Below, one piece after another: positions 1 through 9,137 of a DNA stretch of 25,000 nt. How positions within the stretch are numbered: position 1 is the stretch's first letter; every line of letters begins with the position of its first letter. The DNA lies in NCBI GenBank assembly GCA_903813345.2, contig CAIIXF020000168.1, forward strand, positions 1-25,000, in the 5' to 3' direction. Under the pieces are notes generated by a model. That model saw only the letters and a program-made list of their open reading frames with translations. It was not told where the DNA came from and did no database searches. The stretch is from Owenia fusiformis. Its lineage: Eukaryota; Annelida; Polychaeta; Sabellida; Oweniidae. The position numbers were made by a program, and so were the translations under genes.

Positions 1-1083
1 CATATTTTATGAGATGTCAATTACTAATGTAAGAAGAATTCATTCGTAAGATAATCATTAAATGATTCGTAATGAACCGTAGAAATAAGTAATTACTCAG
101 GATTTTGCAAGGGACTGATCTTTAGCGATCGGTAATTGTTTATTCCTCGGTTGCTAATACTATGCAGCTCGTTGAGAATTTCTTTCGAGAAGTGACGTCA
201 TTGCAAAAGCCCCCAGCTTTCGTTATCTTCATCGTCTAGTTTACGAATACCACATGTCGATGTGATGTTTTAATTGATAAAAACGAATTCCTTACACATT
301 TCGTTATCTTATTGTGAAATAGCAAACTAAGAGATATCTTTACTCGCTAGGAATTAACATAATATTATTTGAAGCGATTTTAGAAAATTTTGAAACCGCC
401 ATCTTGGTAATATTGATGACGTGATCACCATCGGTCAAGGTCAGGTCAAAAGTCATCCTTCTTGCCATTTGCCCAGCGGATGCTTACCAGTCGACAAAAA
501 ACGATGAAACCACGTTAAAAATAAAATATACACTTTAAAATTGAGGCTGATTGAATATGACAAGAATCCATTGAATACAGCTGTGCAATTTACAGTCACC
601 AAGATGAGCTAATTTCGGAGAGATTCGGGGATTAAAAAAGGTAACACATTCCGTTTTCCCAACTTCAAGAATTTGGAATCCCAGAATCTCCTTTCGCCAG
701 AACATTCTCTCTGACTGTGACTGAGGAGGTAAGAAACGTTCACATTCAAAATTATGTGCTTGAATACAACAAATATCTTACACTCCCCAGGGACCGATTC
801 TGAAGTTGTTAATAAACATAGTAATATTTCCAGCAACTTCATATTGACTGAGAAATTGAAGGTCACAGGGTTTTTATAAAAATATATTCCAAAAATTCTT
901 GACACCCTGTAAGTCGTAGGTCGTAGGGTCGAAGGGTCGAAGGGTTTTTAGTACATTCCAGGAAATACACATATGCCTTCATACTTAATTGTGCAGGTAT
1001 AGCAATTTTTTACCAAAATGTTACTTTCCAGCTGAACCTTAAAATGTATCTCTGTCAATTATTTCTGTTCGAGGACTCACCAT
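1..1083. other. No gene recognised; AT-rich flank
   Basis: I see no convincing exon, RNA gene or repeat here. A 98-codon minus-strand frame at 609-905 contains an internal Met (840-842) followed by a hydrophobic run that looks like a signal peptide, with a possible GT donor at 780-781. No partner exon could be found, so I do not call it. A short, slightly repetitive stretch (gtcgtagg / gtcgaagg) lies at 912-942. Confidence 0.5.
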
Positions 1084-1515
1084 TGGTTTTAAGGTCAGGG
1101 TGCATGATGGGAAATTTTCTGCATTCCTCAATTGAGTCACATGTTATTTTTCAAACAAGAATCACTCCTTCCCCACATTGTCTATATCTTCCAGTTTTGC
1201 ACAAATAGTGCACTTATGTGCCTAGAAAAGACTTGTGAGAAGAATGTTTTGATAAAGTGTATAGAAAACAAAAAAATTCAGTGAAAAAAATCAGAAAAAT
1301 TTCAGAATTTTTTTTCACTGAATTTTCTCATTTTTTATACATTTTACAAAACAAACGTTCTCACAAGGCTTTTCTAGGCACATAAGTGCACTCTTTGCGC
1401 AAACTTGGAAGATGTAGACAATGTGGGGAAGGAGTTATTCTTGTTTGAAAAATAACATGTGACTCAATTGAGGAATGCAGAAAATTTCCCAACATGCACC
1501 CTGTCCTTAACCAAA
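1084..1515. mobile_element. Long palindromic (foldback/MITE-like) element
   Basis: Two arms of about 210 bp face each other around a very short centre near 1296-1300. The left arm begins TGGTTTTAAGGTCAGGGTGC. The right arm read backwards begins TGGTTAAGGACAGGGTGC. They stay about 90% alike through the ATTGAGTCACATGTTATTTT and GTGCACTTATGTGCCTAGAA blocks to a centre of A/T runs. There is no coding frame of its own; open frames inside arise from the arm sequence. This is what a non-autonomous foldback DNA element looks like. The family was not identified and a target duplication was not resolved. Confidence 0.8.
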
Positions 1516-1580
1516 CCCGTCTCGCCCAGTTATCTACTTGTAGAGTTCGGGAGTAGATAACTGGGCCAGACAGGTTTGGT
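1509..1580. repeat. Perfect-stem hairpin next to the palindrome
   Basis: ACCAAACC..GCCCAGTTATCTACT is followed, after a 13-base loop, by AGTAGATAACTGGGC..GGTTTGGT. The stem is about 30 bp with a small internal mismatch block. It abuts the right end of the 1084-1515 palindrome and may be a separate short element or part of it. Confidence 0.75.
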
Positions 1581-1590
1581 AACATTGGTT

Positions 1591-1698
1591 TTTGAATCCC
1601 AATGGTCCAAATCCCAATTGTCTGAATCCCATTTGTCTGAATCTCAATGGTCCGAATCCCAAGTGGTTTGAATCCCATTCAACCGAATCCCAATGGTC
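1591..1698. repeat. 14-bp minisatellite (GAATCCCAATGGTC)
   Basis: Seven to eight imperfect tandem copies of a unit near GAATCCCAATGGTC, with variants such as AATTGTCT and AAGTGGTTT. The short open frames on both strands here simply translate the repeat. Confidence 0.85.
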
Positions 1699-1701
1699 GC
1701 A

Positions 1702-2117
1702 GGCCTGTCAACTGTCCCGCAATTTGCGTATTTGTCACACATTTGCTGAAGAATTTGAAGTCACGCCAGTTATTTTTGCGTGACAGAAAATGTCACGCAA
1801 ATACGCATTTTACCTGGTAATTGTCAAGCAAAAATATTTCTGTAGAAAACTTTCTAAAAAAGATCGTCTACACAGTAAAAATACGAACAACGGGAAAAAA
1901 ACGTACGCATTTCGTTCGGACTTTTCACGCGAATTACAGATATGTCACGCATTCCGTTCAAAATTTTTCGTACCTACCCCCCCCCCCCCCGTTGATGGAT
2001 GTTTGAAACGCGAGCGCGAAAAATTTGAGGTGTTCAAATTTTGGATCAAGGTGTTCAGATTTGGACCAAGGTGTCCACATTTTGAGGGGAGGTGTTCAAC
2101 ATTTCCAAGTCACTCAT
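1702..2117. mobile_element. Copy 1 of the CAGGCCTGTCAACT element family (right end lost)
   Basis: Shares its first ~290 bases (AGGCCTGTCAACTGTCCCGC, the TCACGCAAATACGCATTTTA block, the poly-C run at 1977-1990 and the GCGAGCGCGAAAAATTTGAG block) with the complete copy at 2874-3361. It is also alike to its AAGTCACTCATGTTAGGTG end, then runs into AGTTTACAC-type repeats without the terminal inverted repeat. Open frames inside are transposon sequence with no recognised domain. Confidence 0.8.
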
Positions 2118-2330
2118 GTTAGGTGTTACACTTAAGTTTACATCTACTTTACATCCAATTCGCACTTAGTTTTCACTTAAGTTTACACTCAGTTTACACT
2201 TACTTTACACCCAGTAAATAGGTGACCGATTTCACATGCAAATGAGCTAATTTACACCTAAGTTTACACTCAGTTTACACTTTAGTATACATCCAATTTA
2301 CATCAAGAGCACATTCTGATTGGTCAGATT
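2118..2330. repeat. Array of AGTTTACAC(TC)-type short repeats, left block
   Basis: Degenerate tandem units such as AAGTTTACATC, AGTTTACACTCAG and ACTTTACACCCAG. A block with the same units in the opposite orientation lies at about 3755-3990, so the two may be subterminal repeats of one DNA transposon of about 1.9 kb. The space between contains a complete nested element (2874-3361). Confidence 0.6.
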
Positions 2331-2867
2331 TTAAAGATTTTAACTGCTTATCGCAGGGGGAGAGAATGCAAAGATATTCTGAATTTTGAAGCACTGTGAT
2401 CAGAGAATAATATTAATGAAGATACAGGGGGTCCAAAGCGTAACGAATTGCAAAAACAAAAATCCCATGTTCATTTTAATCGCCATGGGGATTTTCCTGG
2501 CATTTTCTGTATAAGCGCTTTAAGAAGTATTTGTAGGAGTTATGCTATAGTACAAATATCACAGAATGATCAGCATTAAAGATCTATACAAGTATAGTTC
2601 TGCTCAGATTTTTAAATTGAATTTTTAAACAAAAAATGCTACAATAATTCTTTTTTGTAAAAAGTTCAAATCCGCCATCTTGAATTATGATGTCACAATG
2701 AGACTCTTTTGCATATTCAATTTTTTCAAGAAAAAACCCCATAAAATATGGGTCTATATAATTTATTGGGCCTTGTTTCCTTCTCTTGCTTCTAGATTCT
2801 TTTACAAATAACTTTTTTATTTTCTTCATTTTTCCAAAAAGTTTCCAGTCTCCAAGGAGTTAATGAA
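2331..2867. other. Unassigned sequence between repeat blocks
   Basis: No gene is recognised. The minus-strand frame at 2584-2829 is lysine-rich and has no recognisable domain or splice partner. The stretch probably belongs to the interior of the element bounded by the AGTTTACAC-type blocks. Confidence 0.4.
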
Positions 2868-2873
2868 TGTATA

Positions 2874-3361
2874 CAGGCCTGTCAACTGTCCCGCAATTTG
2901 CGTATTTGTCACGCATTTGCTGAAGAATTTGAAGTCACGCCAGTTTTTTTTGCGTGACACAAAATGTCACGCAAATACGCATTTTACCTGGTAATTGTCA
3001 CGCAAATATGTTTCTGTAAAAAATTTTTCAAAATATGTTTATGATACGGTAAAAATACGAACGTCGGAAAAAAACGAACGCAATTTGTTCGGATTTGTCA
3101 CGCGAATCCCGTATATGTCACGCATGTTCATTGGAAATTTTCGTACCTACCCCCCCCCCCCCCGTTGACGACATCGCGAGCGTAGCGAGCGCGAAAAATT
3201 TGAGGTGATAAAAGTTTAGCAAAGGTGCTCAAACTTTGGCCAAAGGTGTTTAAAAGTTGGCCAAAGGTGTTCCAAATTTGGACAAAAGTGTTCAGATTTG
3301 GACTTCGGTGTCCAACATTTGTAAGTCACTCATATTAGGTGGTCCCAAGTTGACAGCCCTG
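2874..3361. mobile_element. Copy 2: complete 488-bp TIR element with TGTATA target duplication
   Basis: The left end is CAGGCCTGTCAACTGTCCCG. The right end read backwards is CAGGGCTGTCAACTTGGGAC, giving terminal inverted repeats of about 14 bp with one mismatch. The element is flanked by the direct repeat TGTATA at 2868-2873 and 3362-3367. It contains a poly-C tract (about 3150-3163) and subterminal tandem units near AAAGGTGTTCAAATTTGG. It has no transposase, so it is non-autonomous. The CAGGG-type end recalls hAT elements, but those make 8-bp duplications, so the superfamily is left open. Confidence 0.85.
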
Positions 3362-3367
3362 TGTATA

Positions 3368-3754
3368 TGCCCTATGTAAAACCTATACAAATGAACTGAC
3401 CCATATTGAATTACAGCCCAGGATATAATGCCATCATGATTCAGATTAGAATGAATTCTAGATGAAAAGATCTAAACAAACAGGCAAGCACAAAAGGTAG
3501 AAAGATTCAATGGATATATTGAAAAGAAATTTGAAGCTTAAGAAAATGGATAACTAAATGAACAATGATGATGAAACTGGAACAAATGCACAACTAATAC
3601 CTAATGGTAAAGTTGACACCAAAATCAAATAAAGTAAAACTGTATCAGGGCCGATGTTATAGGATTTTGTGAAGACTTACCAAAACCAAAATGGCTAAGC
3701 CAGCTTTGATTGAAAGAGAGGCTGAATGAGCCTCGTTTTGGAATTAGGATTCAG
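3368..3754. other. Unique-looking spacer with a possible first TRMT10B exon
   Basis: No repeat is recognised. The only notable item is the short ATG frame at 3462-3496, listed separately. Another short ATG frame (3559-3630) cannot be spliced in the right phase to the downstream gene. Confidence 0.4.
3462..3496 (+). CDS. Candidate first coding exon of the TRMT10B-like gene (uncertain)
   Basis: An ATG immediately preceded by an in-frame TAG opens 11 codons of a very basic peptide (MKRSKQTGKHK plus two bases), ending at AAAAG|GTAGAA. The two leftover bases plus the single leading base of the exon at 4319 restore the frame of the methyltransferase. The donor resembles others in this gene (AAAGG|GTAGGA, CCAAG|GTAGGC). 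The result would be a 337-residue protein, normal for the family. Against it: the exon is very short, may lie inside a transposon, and such phase matches arise by chance. A first exon elsewhere upstream is equally possible. Confidence 0.3.
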
Positions 3755-3990
3755 TCAAGTATACACTTATTTTACACTTTGACCAATATTTGATTTTTCT
3801 GAGTCTAATTTACATCCAGTTTTCACTTTTAACAAATTCAAAGTCAAGTTTACACCTAGTAAATCAGTGTTTACTTTCTGCTAGTAAATACCTATTTACT
3901 TGAGGTAAAGTTAACATCGAAGTATACACCAAGGTCTGGTGTAAATTAAGTGTAAACTGAGTGTAAACTGGATGTAAACTTGAATTCATT
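3755..3990. repeat. Right block of AGTTTACAC-type short repeats (inverted relative to the left block)
   Basis: Contains GTGTAAACTGAGTGTAAACT and GATGTAAACTTG, the reverse complements of units in 2118-2330, together with TTTACACTT-type units. Its end read backwards (CAAGTTTACATCCAGTTTAC) matches the left block start (AAGTTTACATCTACTTTACA). This fits inverted subterminal repeats of a transposon at about 2120-3985. Confidence 0.6.
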
Positions 3991-4133
3991 TTTGTTTGGG
4001 GACCACATAGAAATATTATGATAAAAAGTAAGACTTTGCATACTGCACATCTTATAGCTCGACGTTTCTAAAGCCTCTGTAATGACCTTCGATAGCAAGT
4101 CGCTACTACAGTCTCAACTGTACATTTAGTAGC

Positions 4134-4232
4134 TAGCCCTTATGGGTCAGGGGTAGAGCGTCTGACTCCCTTTCACATTCCCATGTCTAGTATCTGATCG
4201 TTACGGACAGATGTGCCTATAAGGGTCGTTAC
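4134..4232 (+). repeat. tRNA-like / SINE-like fragment
   Basis: GCCCTTATGGGTCAGGGGTA followed by GAGCGTCTGACT resembles a tRNA 5' half with its A box. A TAAGGGT downstream could pair with GCCCTTA as an acceptor stem. The region is about 95 bases long, no clear B box (GGTTCGANTCC) is present, and the anticodon arm does not fold cleanly. It is therefore more likely a decayed tRNA pseudogene or SINE head than a working tRNA. Confidence 0.3.
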
Positions 4233-4318
4233 ACCTCCATTCAATTCCGTTGACCAATCTATGTGAATGACACCTGTTTAAATTCATTTCTAAACATACA
4301 TCCTTTAATGTTTTATAG

Positions 4319-7300
4319 GGATCCAAGGGTTCCTGTTCTTGGTGAACCAGATTCTAATAATGATGTTTCTGATGGTGTTGAGAATGTTGAACATGATGGT
4401 TCCATGTCTCCAAAGAAGAAAAATATCCCTGTAAGTATAATAAATGCTCAGTTTACGAAAAAACAATTTCACCTATAATCTAGGCTGTCCATCTGTCCCG
4501 CAATTTACATATTTGTCACACATTTGCTGGAAAATTTGAAGTCGCACCATTTTTTTGCGTAACTGAATATGTCACAGCATTTTACCTGATTATTGTCAAG
4601 CAAAAATATTTCTGTAGAAAAACTTCAAAAAATGATCGCCGATACAGCAAAAAAATGAATGCCGAAAAATACGAATGCACTTTGTTCGGACTTTTCACGC
4701 GGATACCGTACATGTATATGTCACACATTTTCTCAGAAATACTTTGTACCTACTCCCTACCTATTTTATGATTTTTGCTGTAACTTGAAAAGTAGTGGAG
4801 CAATTTTGTTCATATTTGGTATGTGAATACTATATAATACTATAATAAGCATGGCTCACTGTCTAATGACACTTTTGATGCAAAATGGCTGCCAGTTTAA
4901 TGGTTTTTACTATAACTCGAAAAGTAGTGGAGCGATTTTGTTCATATTTGATATATACTGTCTAATGACACTTTGGGGAGTAGGCTGACATTTTGAAAAA
5001 TGGCCACCATTTTTTATGTGTTATTATACGTTTTTTTAGTCAAAAAGTAATGAAGCGATTTTGTTCATATGTGATATGTGAATACTCATAAGCATGGCAC
5101 ACTGTCTTATGACATTTTGGCAAGTTGGCGTCCATTTTGAAAAATGGCCATTGACATTATGCGTGTGTGATTTTGTTGAAATTTTATATGTGCCTACTTA
5201 GAAGCATATTATACTTTCTGAAGACAATTTTGCTATAGTGAGCAACCACATATTTTTTGCCGTTTAATGCCAAAAATGCCATTTACATGTACAGTATGTA
5301 CTCTTGATTCTTGAATGGGTTGTTTTTGGCAATCGGGGTCATAATTGCCAGCATTTGACAACCATCACATTTAATATTTTCAGTGCTGCTTCGCTGCTGC
5401 TGCATAATTAGGCTATATGTATTTGTGGAGTATTCAGTACATGTCCAACCACAATGTGTAGTAAACCAAACACTTTAATAATATAGATATTTCTAGTGGT
5501 TATGATCAATATACATTTTGCATTTGTAGAGATCTCAGAAAAAGAAAATAGCGAGGGAACAAAGGATGGCCAACAAGGTCTTTCACAGAAAGGAAAAGAA
5601 ACTTGAAAGAAAGAAGCGAATTAAAGAAGTTTGTGATAAAACAAAGGGTAGGACATGTGATTTAAAAACATCAATAAATATTATTTATTTTACAACCAAA
5701 AAGTGGTGACATTCTGTTTAAGCCACAATTTCTTTGTGACTGACATTGGCATTGATACAGGGTGTTCAAAAAAAATGCAACCCAAAGAAATTGCTATTTT
5801 TTGAAAAACACTGGTTCAATTATGTTCATATTTTCAGGATATAAAGAAGAGACTGTGTATGTAAAGCTCCTGTAAATTGGTTGGTTGTAAAACATGATGC
5901 CTTGGACACCTGCTCAAAAGACAGTTGTACTAGAAAAATACGAAAAACGCAGTCAGGGATGACTGCAACCGCAAAAAATTAAATAACTTCCTAACCAAAG
6001 TGTTTTGGCTCTTCAAATTTGGCACAAATCATCTTCATTCACTGTATGGTAAATTATTGCTGTAGAGTCACTTCTGACTGCGTTTTCATATTTTCCTAGT
6101 ACAACTATCATTTGAGCAGGTGACCAAGGCATCATGTTTTACAACTTATTGACAACAGGAGCTATACATACACAGTCTCCTCTTTCTTTTCCTGAAAAAA
6201 TGAACATAATTGAATTAGTATCTTCCAAGATACTGTATAAGTGGTAATTTTGCCTAATCATTTAATTTTCCTATTTCCTAATTTTTGCCAGGTTCGGAAA
6301 ATTAAATGTCGGAAATATTGTCTTTATAATGTTATCCAATGGGAGGTTTCTTGTCATTAGGAAAATTAAAATTAGGAAAATGATGAAATTTGACCATTCG
6401 GAAAATTAACCACTCTAACTAACTAACAACAGGGGCTATACATACACAGTCTCTTCTTTCTTTCCTGAAAATATGAACATAATTGGATTTGTATTTTCCA
6501 AGATATAGCGATTTCTTTGGGTTGCGTATATTTTTGAACACCCTGTATTTGGCATTTCTTGTTCAGGTTCAATCTGTAACATATGGTTACACTTAACTGT
6601 AACTACAACCTGGTGGTGACATATCTCAATTTTATGCATTGTCAAACATTGTCCCTTGTTGTTTTAGTAATATATTTATGGATGAATAAATGATCTACAA
6701 AAAATGAACTACATTGTTAATGCTTCATACATATGTATTTTAGTCAATGATGCTGAATGGGTCAGTAAGAGAGACCGTAAGAAGGCCATTCAAGCAGGTC
6801 TCAAGGTAGCCCTGGAGTCCGGACAGAGGATCTGTATAGACTGCAGTCTCCAACAGTGCCAATCAAAAAAAGTATGCTTGTTTTATCTGGGATACTACAA
6901 ATTAGTATCATCCATCCAAAATGGAATAGCTAAATTGCCTTGATAAGGCAGTCTTTTTCAAAACCACTGGGGTCAGCCAAGTATGATCAGATAATCATGT
7001 GTTTAGAAGTAGCCACATATAAGTGTTGATATATTCTAACTAATACAGCCTTCATTCTTTGTAACTGGCACGGTGCATTGTCTCCTGTTTGGTATCAGTA
7101 TCTGTAACAATTGTTGCATATTTGTAAAACTAAAAAGTAAAGTTCTGTTGGAGCATTTCAGTTTGAATTTAAGTAGGATAATATGACATTTTTTATGAAA
7201 TCTTTTAAACTATCAGATACCCCAAATATGGCACTAAATTGGTTGGAACATATTCACAGGCTGGTATCGAAAAATTTGTCCGCTGTGACAGAGCGTGCTA

Positions 7301-9137
7301 TTTTGCATAGAAACACGTGGAAATCCACATAATTTATTTTTTACTCGGGAATTCTTGAAATTACCTCCTGAAACTTTCAGATGTTTATGATAAATATAGC
7401 AATAATTTTGTATTTACTCTGTTATCAATTATCAACAAAATGATCAAATATGAAAGATAATACAAATCAATTATTGAATAAAATGACATTTACAACGATC
7501 TATGTTCCCCAGGTTTTTTCAGATGTCCTATTCATTTATTTTTAGGAGATTAGCAAGTTGGCATCTCAGATTGGCCGTGTTTATGGTACAAACATAGCAG
7601 CAGTCAAACGAGCCTTTGATCTACATACCAGTGCCAGTAATCACGATGTAAATGATAAAACATTAAATAAGGAATTTCACAGTGTGTCCCAAGCATTTCA
7701 TGTGTACCTCACTGGTCTCTCAAAGGGAAGTGTCTTATATGATGAGTGTGTGCGGAAAAACGATGGATTCGAAAACTATTTTGTAAGAAAAGTTTGCAGT
7801 ACTTTTATCCTATTTAAATTATGTTATAAGTATATTGTTAAGATAAGGTTCCAGGGAAGAGATAATTGTTTAAACATAGTAAAACCTGTCTTAGTGAACA
7901 CCTCTCTCTAGTGTACACCTGTGTCTAGTAAACACCTCTTGACCTCTCTGTAGTGGACACCTAGCTACCTATAGTGAACACATTTTTGTGGCTCCACGGG
8001 TGTTCACTCTACACAGGTTTTACTAGATGTACAAATGTTTGGTTGGGATATTAGAGGGTTGTTCAACTGATGTTGTGAGTGTACATTTAAATTTAGTTAT
8101 GTTTTGGTTTAAATTGTAGTTGGATATATCTGAGCTTGGGCATGCAGACATCTTCCCACAGAGGGACCTAGTTATCCTAACTCCAGACTCACCAAATGAG
8201 CTTCTTACAGTGGACCCTGATAAGGTCTACGTTATAGGGGGCCTCATTGATGAAACTGTACAAAAGGTATTCATGGACATTTGACTGATGATAAGCTTTT
8301 ATTATGTCACCACTTTTTTGGGACAGTGTTCAATGGTTGGCAATCAGCATATGTAACAAATGGCAGGAAGTGACATTTCGCATGTTAATATCTTGACTGA
8401 AGTGTGTGATGAGTGCCGTTTTTAATGATAATTAGCAATAAAATGTGTTTGTCTCATATACAGGGTGTCCATACAGTCTGTACAATTACAATAAAAAGTC
8501 TGTGTAAACACTTATTATGGAGACCTTATTTTCAGAATGTGACTTTAGACGCAGCTCATACTACCAGACTCCAGACAGCAAGACTGCCAATTGATACCTA
8601 CATGACCAGAGGGGAATCGGGCACATACGTCAAGATACTCACTGTAAACCAAGGTAGGCCTTCATGTACTTGCAAATGAAGTTCATTGTATTAACATACA
8701 CGTTTCAATTCAACTGATTATTCAGGGTGTTGATTACAATCTATAAGAGAATGTAGGAGATTACCAAGCAGAGAAACTATTAAACCAAAATGAACTTGAT
8801 GAGCGCGCACAAATAAATTTTATTATATTAACTTAATTTGACTATAAATATGTAAATAAAGGATTTCCTCTATCTGGTTTCCTTTGTCTCCTTGTCAGAA
8901 ATATACTTAAAAAGTTACCATTTACATGTACGAGAAAGAATCTCTTGAAAGCCCTTGTTTATACTAAGGAGACTAGAAGACACCAAAATTCTTGAATGTT
9001 GTGCTTTCATATTTTTAGTATTTGGGATACTGCTAACGTATAAAGAGACGTTGAGCTGGTCAATAGCATTCGAAACATGGATACCAAAAAGAACTGGTCT
9101 TATATTGAAAACAGAAGTATCTAACACAACCAAGTGA
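4319..9137 (+). CDS. TRMT10B: TRM10-family tRNA (position 9) methyltransferase, TRMT10B-like, seven exons
   Basis: Exons: 4319-4430, 5530-5647, 6744-6871, 7546-7782, 8120-8266, 8536-8653 and 9019-9137, ending in TGA. All introns are GT-AG and phases match throughout, giving 325 residues plus a missing N-terminus. Order in the protein: an acidic N-terminal stretch; a Lys/Arg-rich, probably coiled segment in exon 2, usual for TRM10 proteins and likely to contact tRNA; then the SPOUT fold. Family signatures are CIDCSLQQCQSKK, LASQIGRVYG, LYDECVRKNDGFENY, LTPDSPNEL, KVYVIGGLIDETVQK and TARLPIDTYM. The Asp in GGLID lies where TRM10 enzymes place their conserved active-site Asp. LYDECV..NDGF and DETVQK favour the B paralogue over TRMT10A/C. 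The family transfers methyl from S-adenosylmethionine to N1 of the purine at tRNA position 9; human TRMT10B is reported to act on tRNA-Asp. About 25 residues are inserted after RVYGTN relative to human TRMT10B. Introns carry several transposons. The start exon is uncertain (see 3462-3496). Confidence 0.93.
4483..4760. mobile_element. Copy 3 of the CAGGCCTGTCAACT family, diverged, in TRMT10B intron
   Basis: Begins AGGCTGTCCATCTGTCCCGC and keeps the ordered blocks CAATTTACATATTTGTCACA, CATTTTACCTGATTATTGTC, AAAAATATTTCTGTAGAAAA and TTTGTTCGGACTTTTCACGC. It ends near the CCTACTCCCTACC stretch that corresponds to the poly-C region of copies 1 and 2. It is clearly older than those two and truncated at the right. 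Confidence 0.75.
4782..5185. repeat. Tandem repeat of about 130 bp, three to four decayed units
   Basis: Units start with AACTTGAAAAGTAGTGGAGC (about 4782), AACTCGAAAAGTAGTGGAGC (about 4915) and GTCAAAAAGTAATGAAGCGA (about 5038), each followed by GATTTTGTTCATAT.TG and CACTGTCTNATGACA. A fourth partial unit is at about 5165. It is non-coding and intronic. Confidence 0.75.
5758..6545. mobile_element. Mariner-type MITE with TA target duplication, carrying a nested insertion
   Basis: The left end, CAGGGTGTTCAAAAAAAATG, matches the right end read backwards, CAGGGTGTTCAAAAATATAC. The flanking dinucleotides are TA at 5756-5757 and 6546-6547, as expected of the Tc1/mariner superfamily. The arms remain similar for over 200 bp, including CACAGTCTCYTCTTT and GATGCCTTGG blocks, so the whole folds back. 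There is no transposase frame. Part of the right arm is duplicated around an inner insert (see 6152-6505). It lies in the intron between TRMT10B exons at 5530-5647 and 6744-6871. Confidence 0.85.
6152..6505. repeat. 82-bp direct duplication flanking a ~180-bp inner element
   Basis: The segment at 6152-6233 (ACAACAGGAGCTATACATAC ... TTCCAAGATA) is repeated at 6424-6505 with a few changes. Between the copies lies a ~180-bp insert with imperfect inverted ends: AGTGGTAATTTTGCCTAATC on the left and AGTGGTTAATTTTCCGAATG read backwards from the right. It is rich in TTTTCCTAAT / ATTAGGAAAA. An 82-bp target duplication is too long for a normal DNA transposon, so slippage or recombination is more likely. 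Confidence 0.65.
7879..8023. mobile_element. Short TIR element (MITE) with TA duplication
   Basis: The left end, GTAAAACCTGTCTTAGTGAA, matches the right end read backwards, GTAAAACCTGTGTAGAGTGA. It is flanked by TA at 7877-7878 and 8024-8025. The interior is built from imperfect AGTGAACACCTCTC-type units. It lies in the intron after the exon ending at 7782. The start of the element is read as an extension of that exon's open frame, which is not real coding. Confidence 0.8.

Noticed and set aside
1-28. ATG at 9 with donor GTAAGA in a phase that fits the 4319 exon
   Set aside because: Only six codons, 4.3 kb away, with no supporting feature; chance is enough to explain it.
609-905. 98-codon minus-strand frame with an internal signal-peptide-like start (Met at 840-842) and possible donor at 780-781
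   Set aside because: No acceptor or second exon fits, no homologous copy is seen in the window, and a hydrophobic start can arise by chance in AT-rich DNA.
3559-3630. Short ATG frame with a GGTAAAG donor as a TRMT10B first exon
   Set aside because: It ends in phase 1, whereas the exon at 4319 needs two bases from upstream; joining them breaks the frame.
7783-7911. Continuation of the exon at 7546 past GTAAGA
   Set aside because: It runs into the intron and a MITE; the conserved protein continues directly at 8120 after splicing at 7782.
8459-8475. TACAGGGTGTCC in a TRMT10B intron as a mariner-type element end
   Set aside because: Only a single end is present, with no partner in reverse nearby, so no element can be bounded.
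8955-9018. ATG at 8955 opening a 60-codon plus-strand frame as a separate gene
   Set aside because: Only the part from 9019 is coding: it follows ATTTTTAG, completes the split codon of the previous TRMT10B exon and matches the TRM10 C-terminus. The upstream part is intron.
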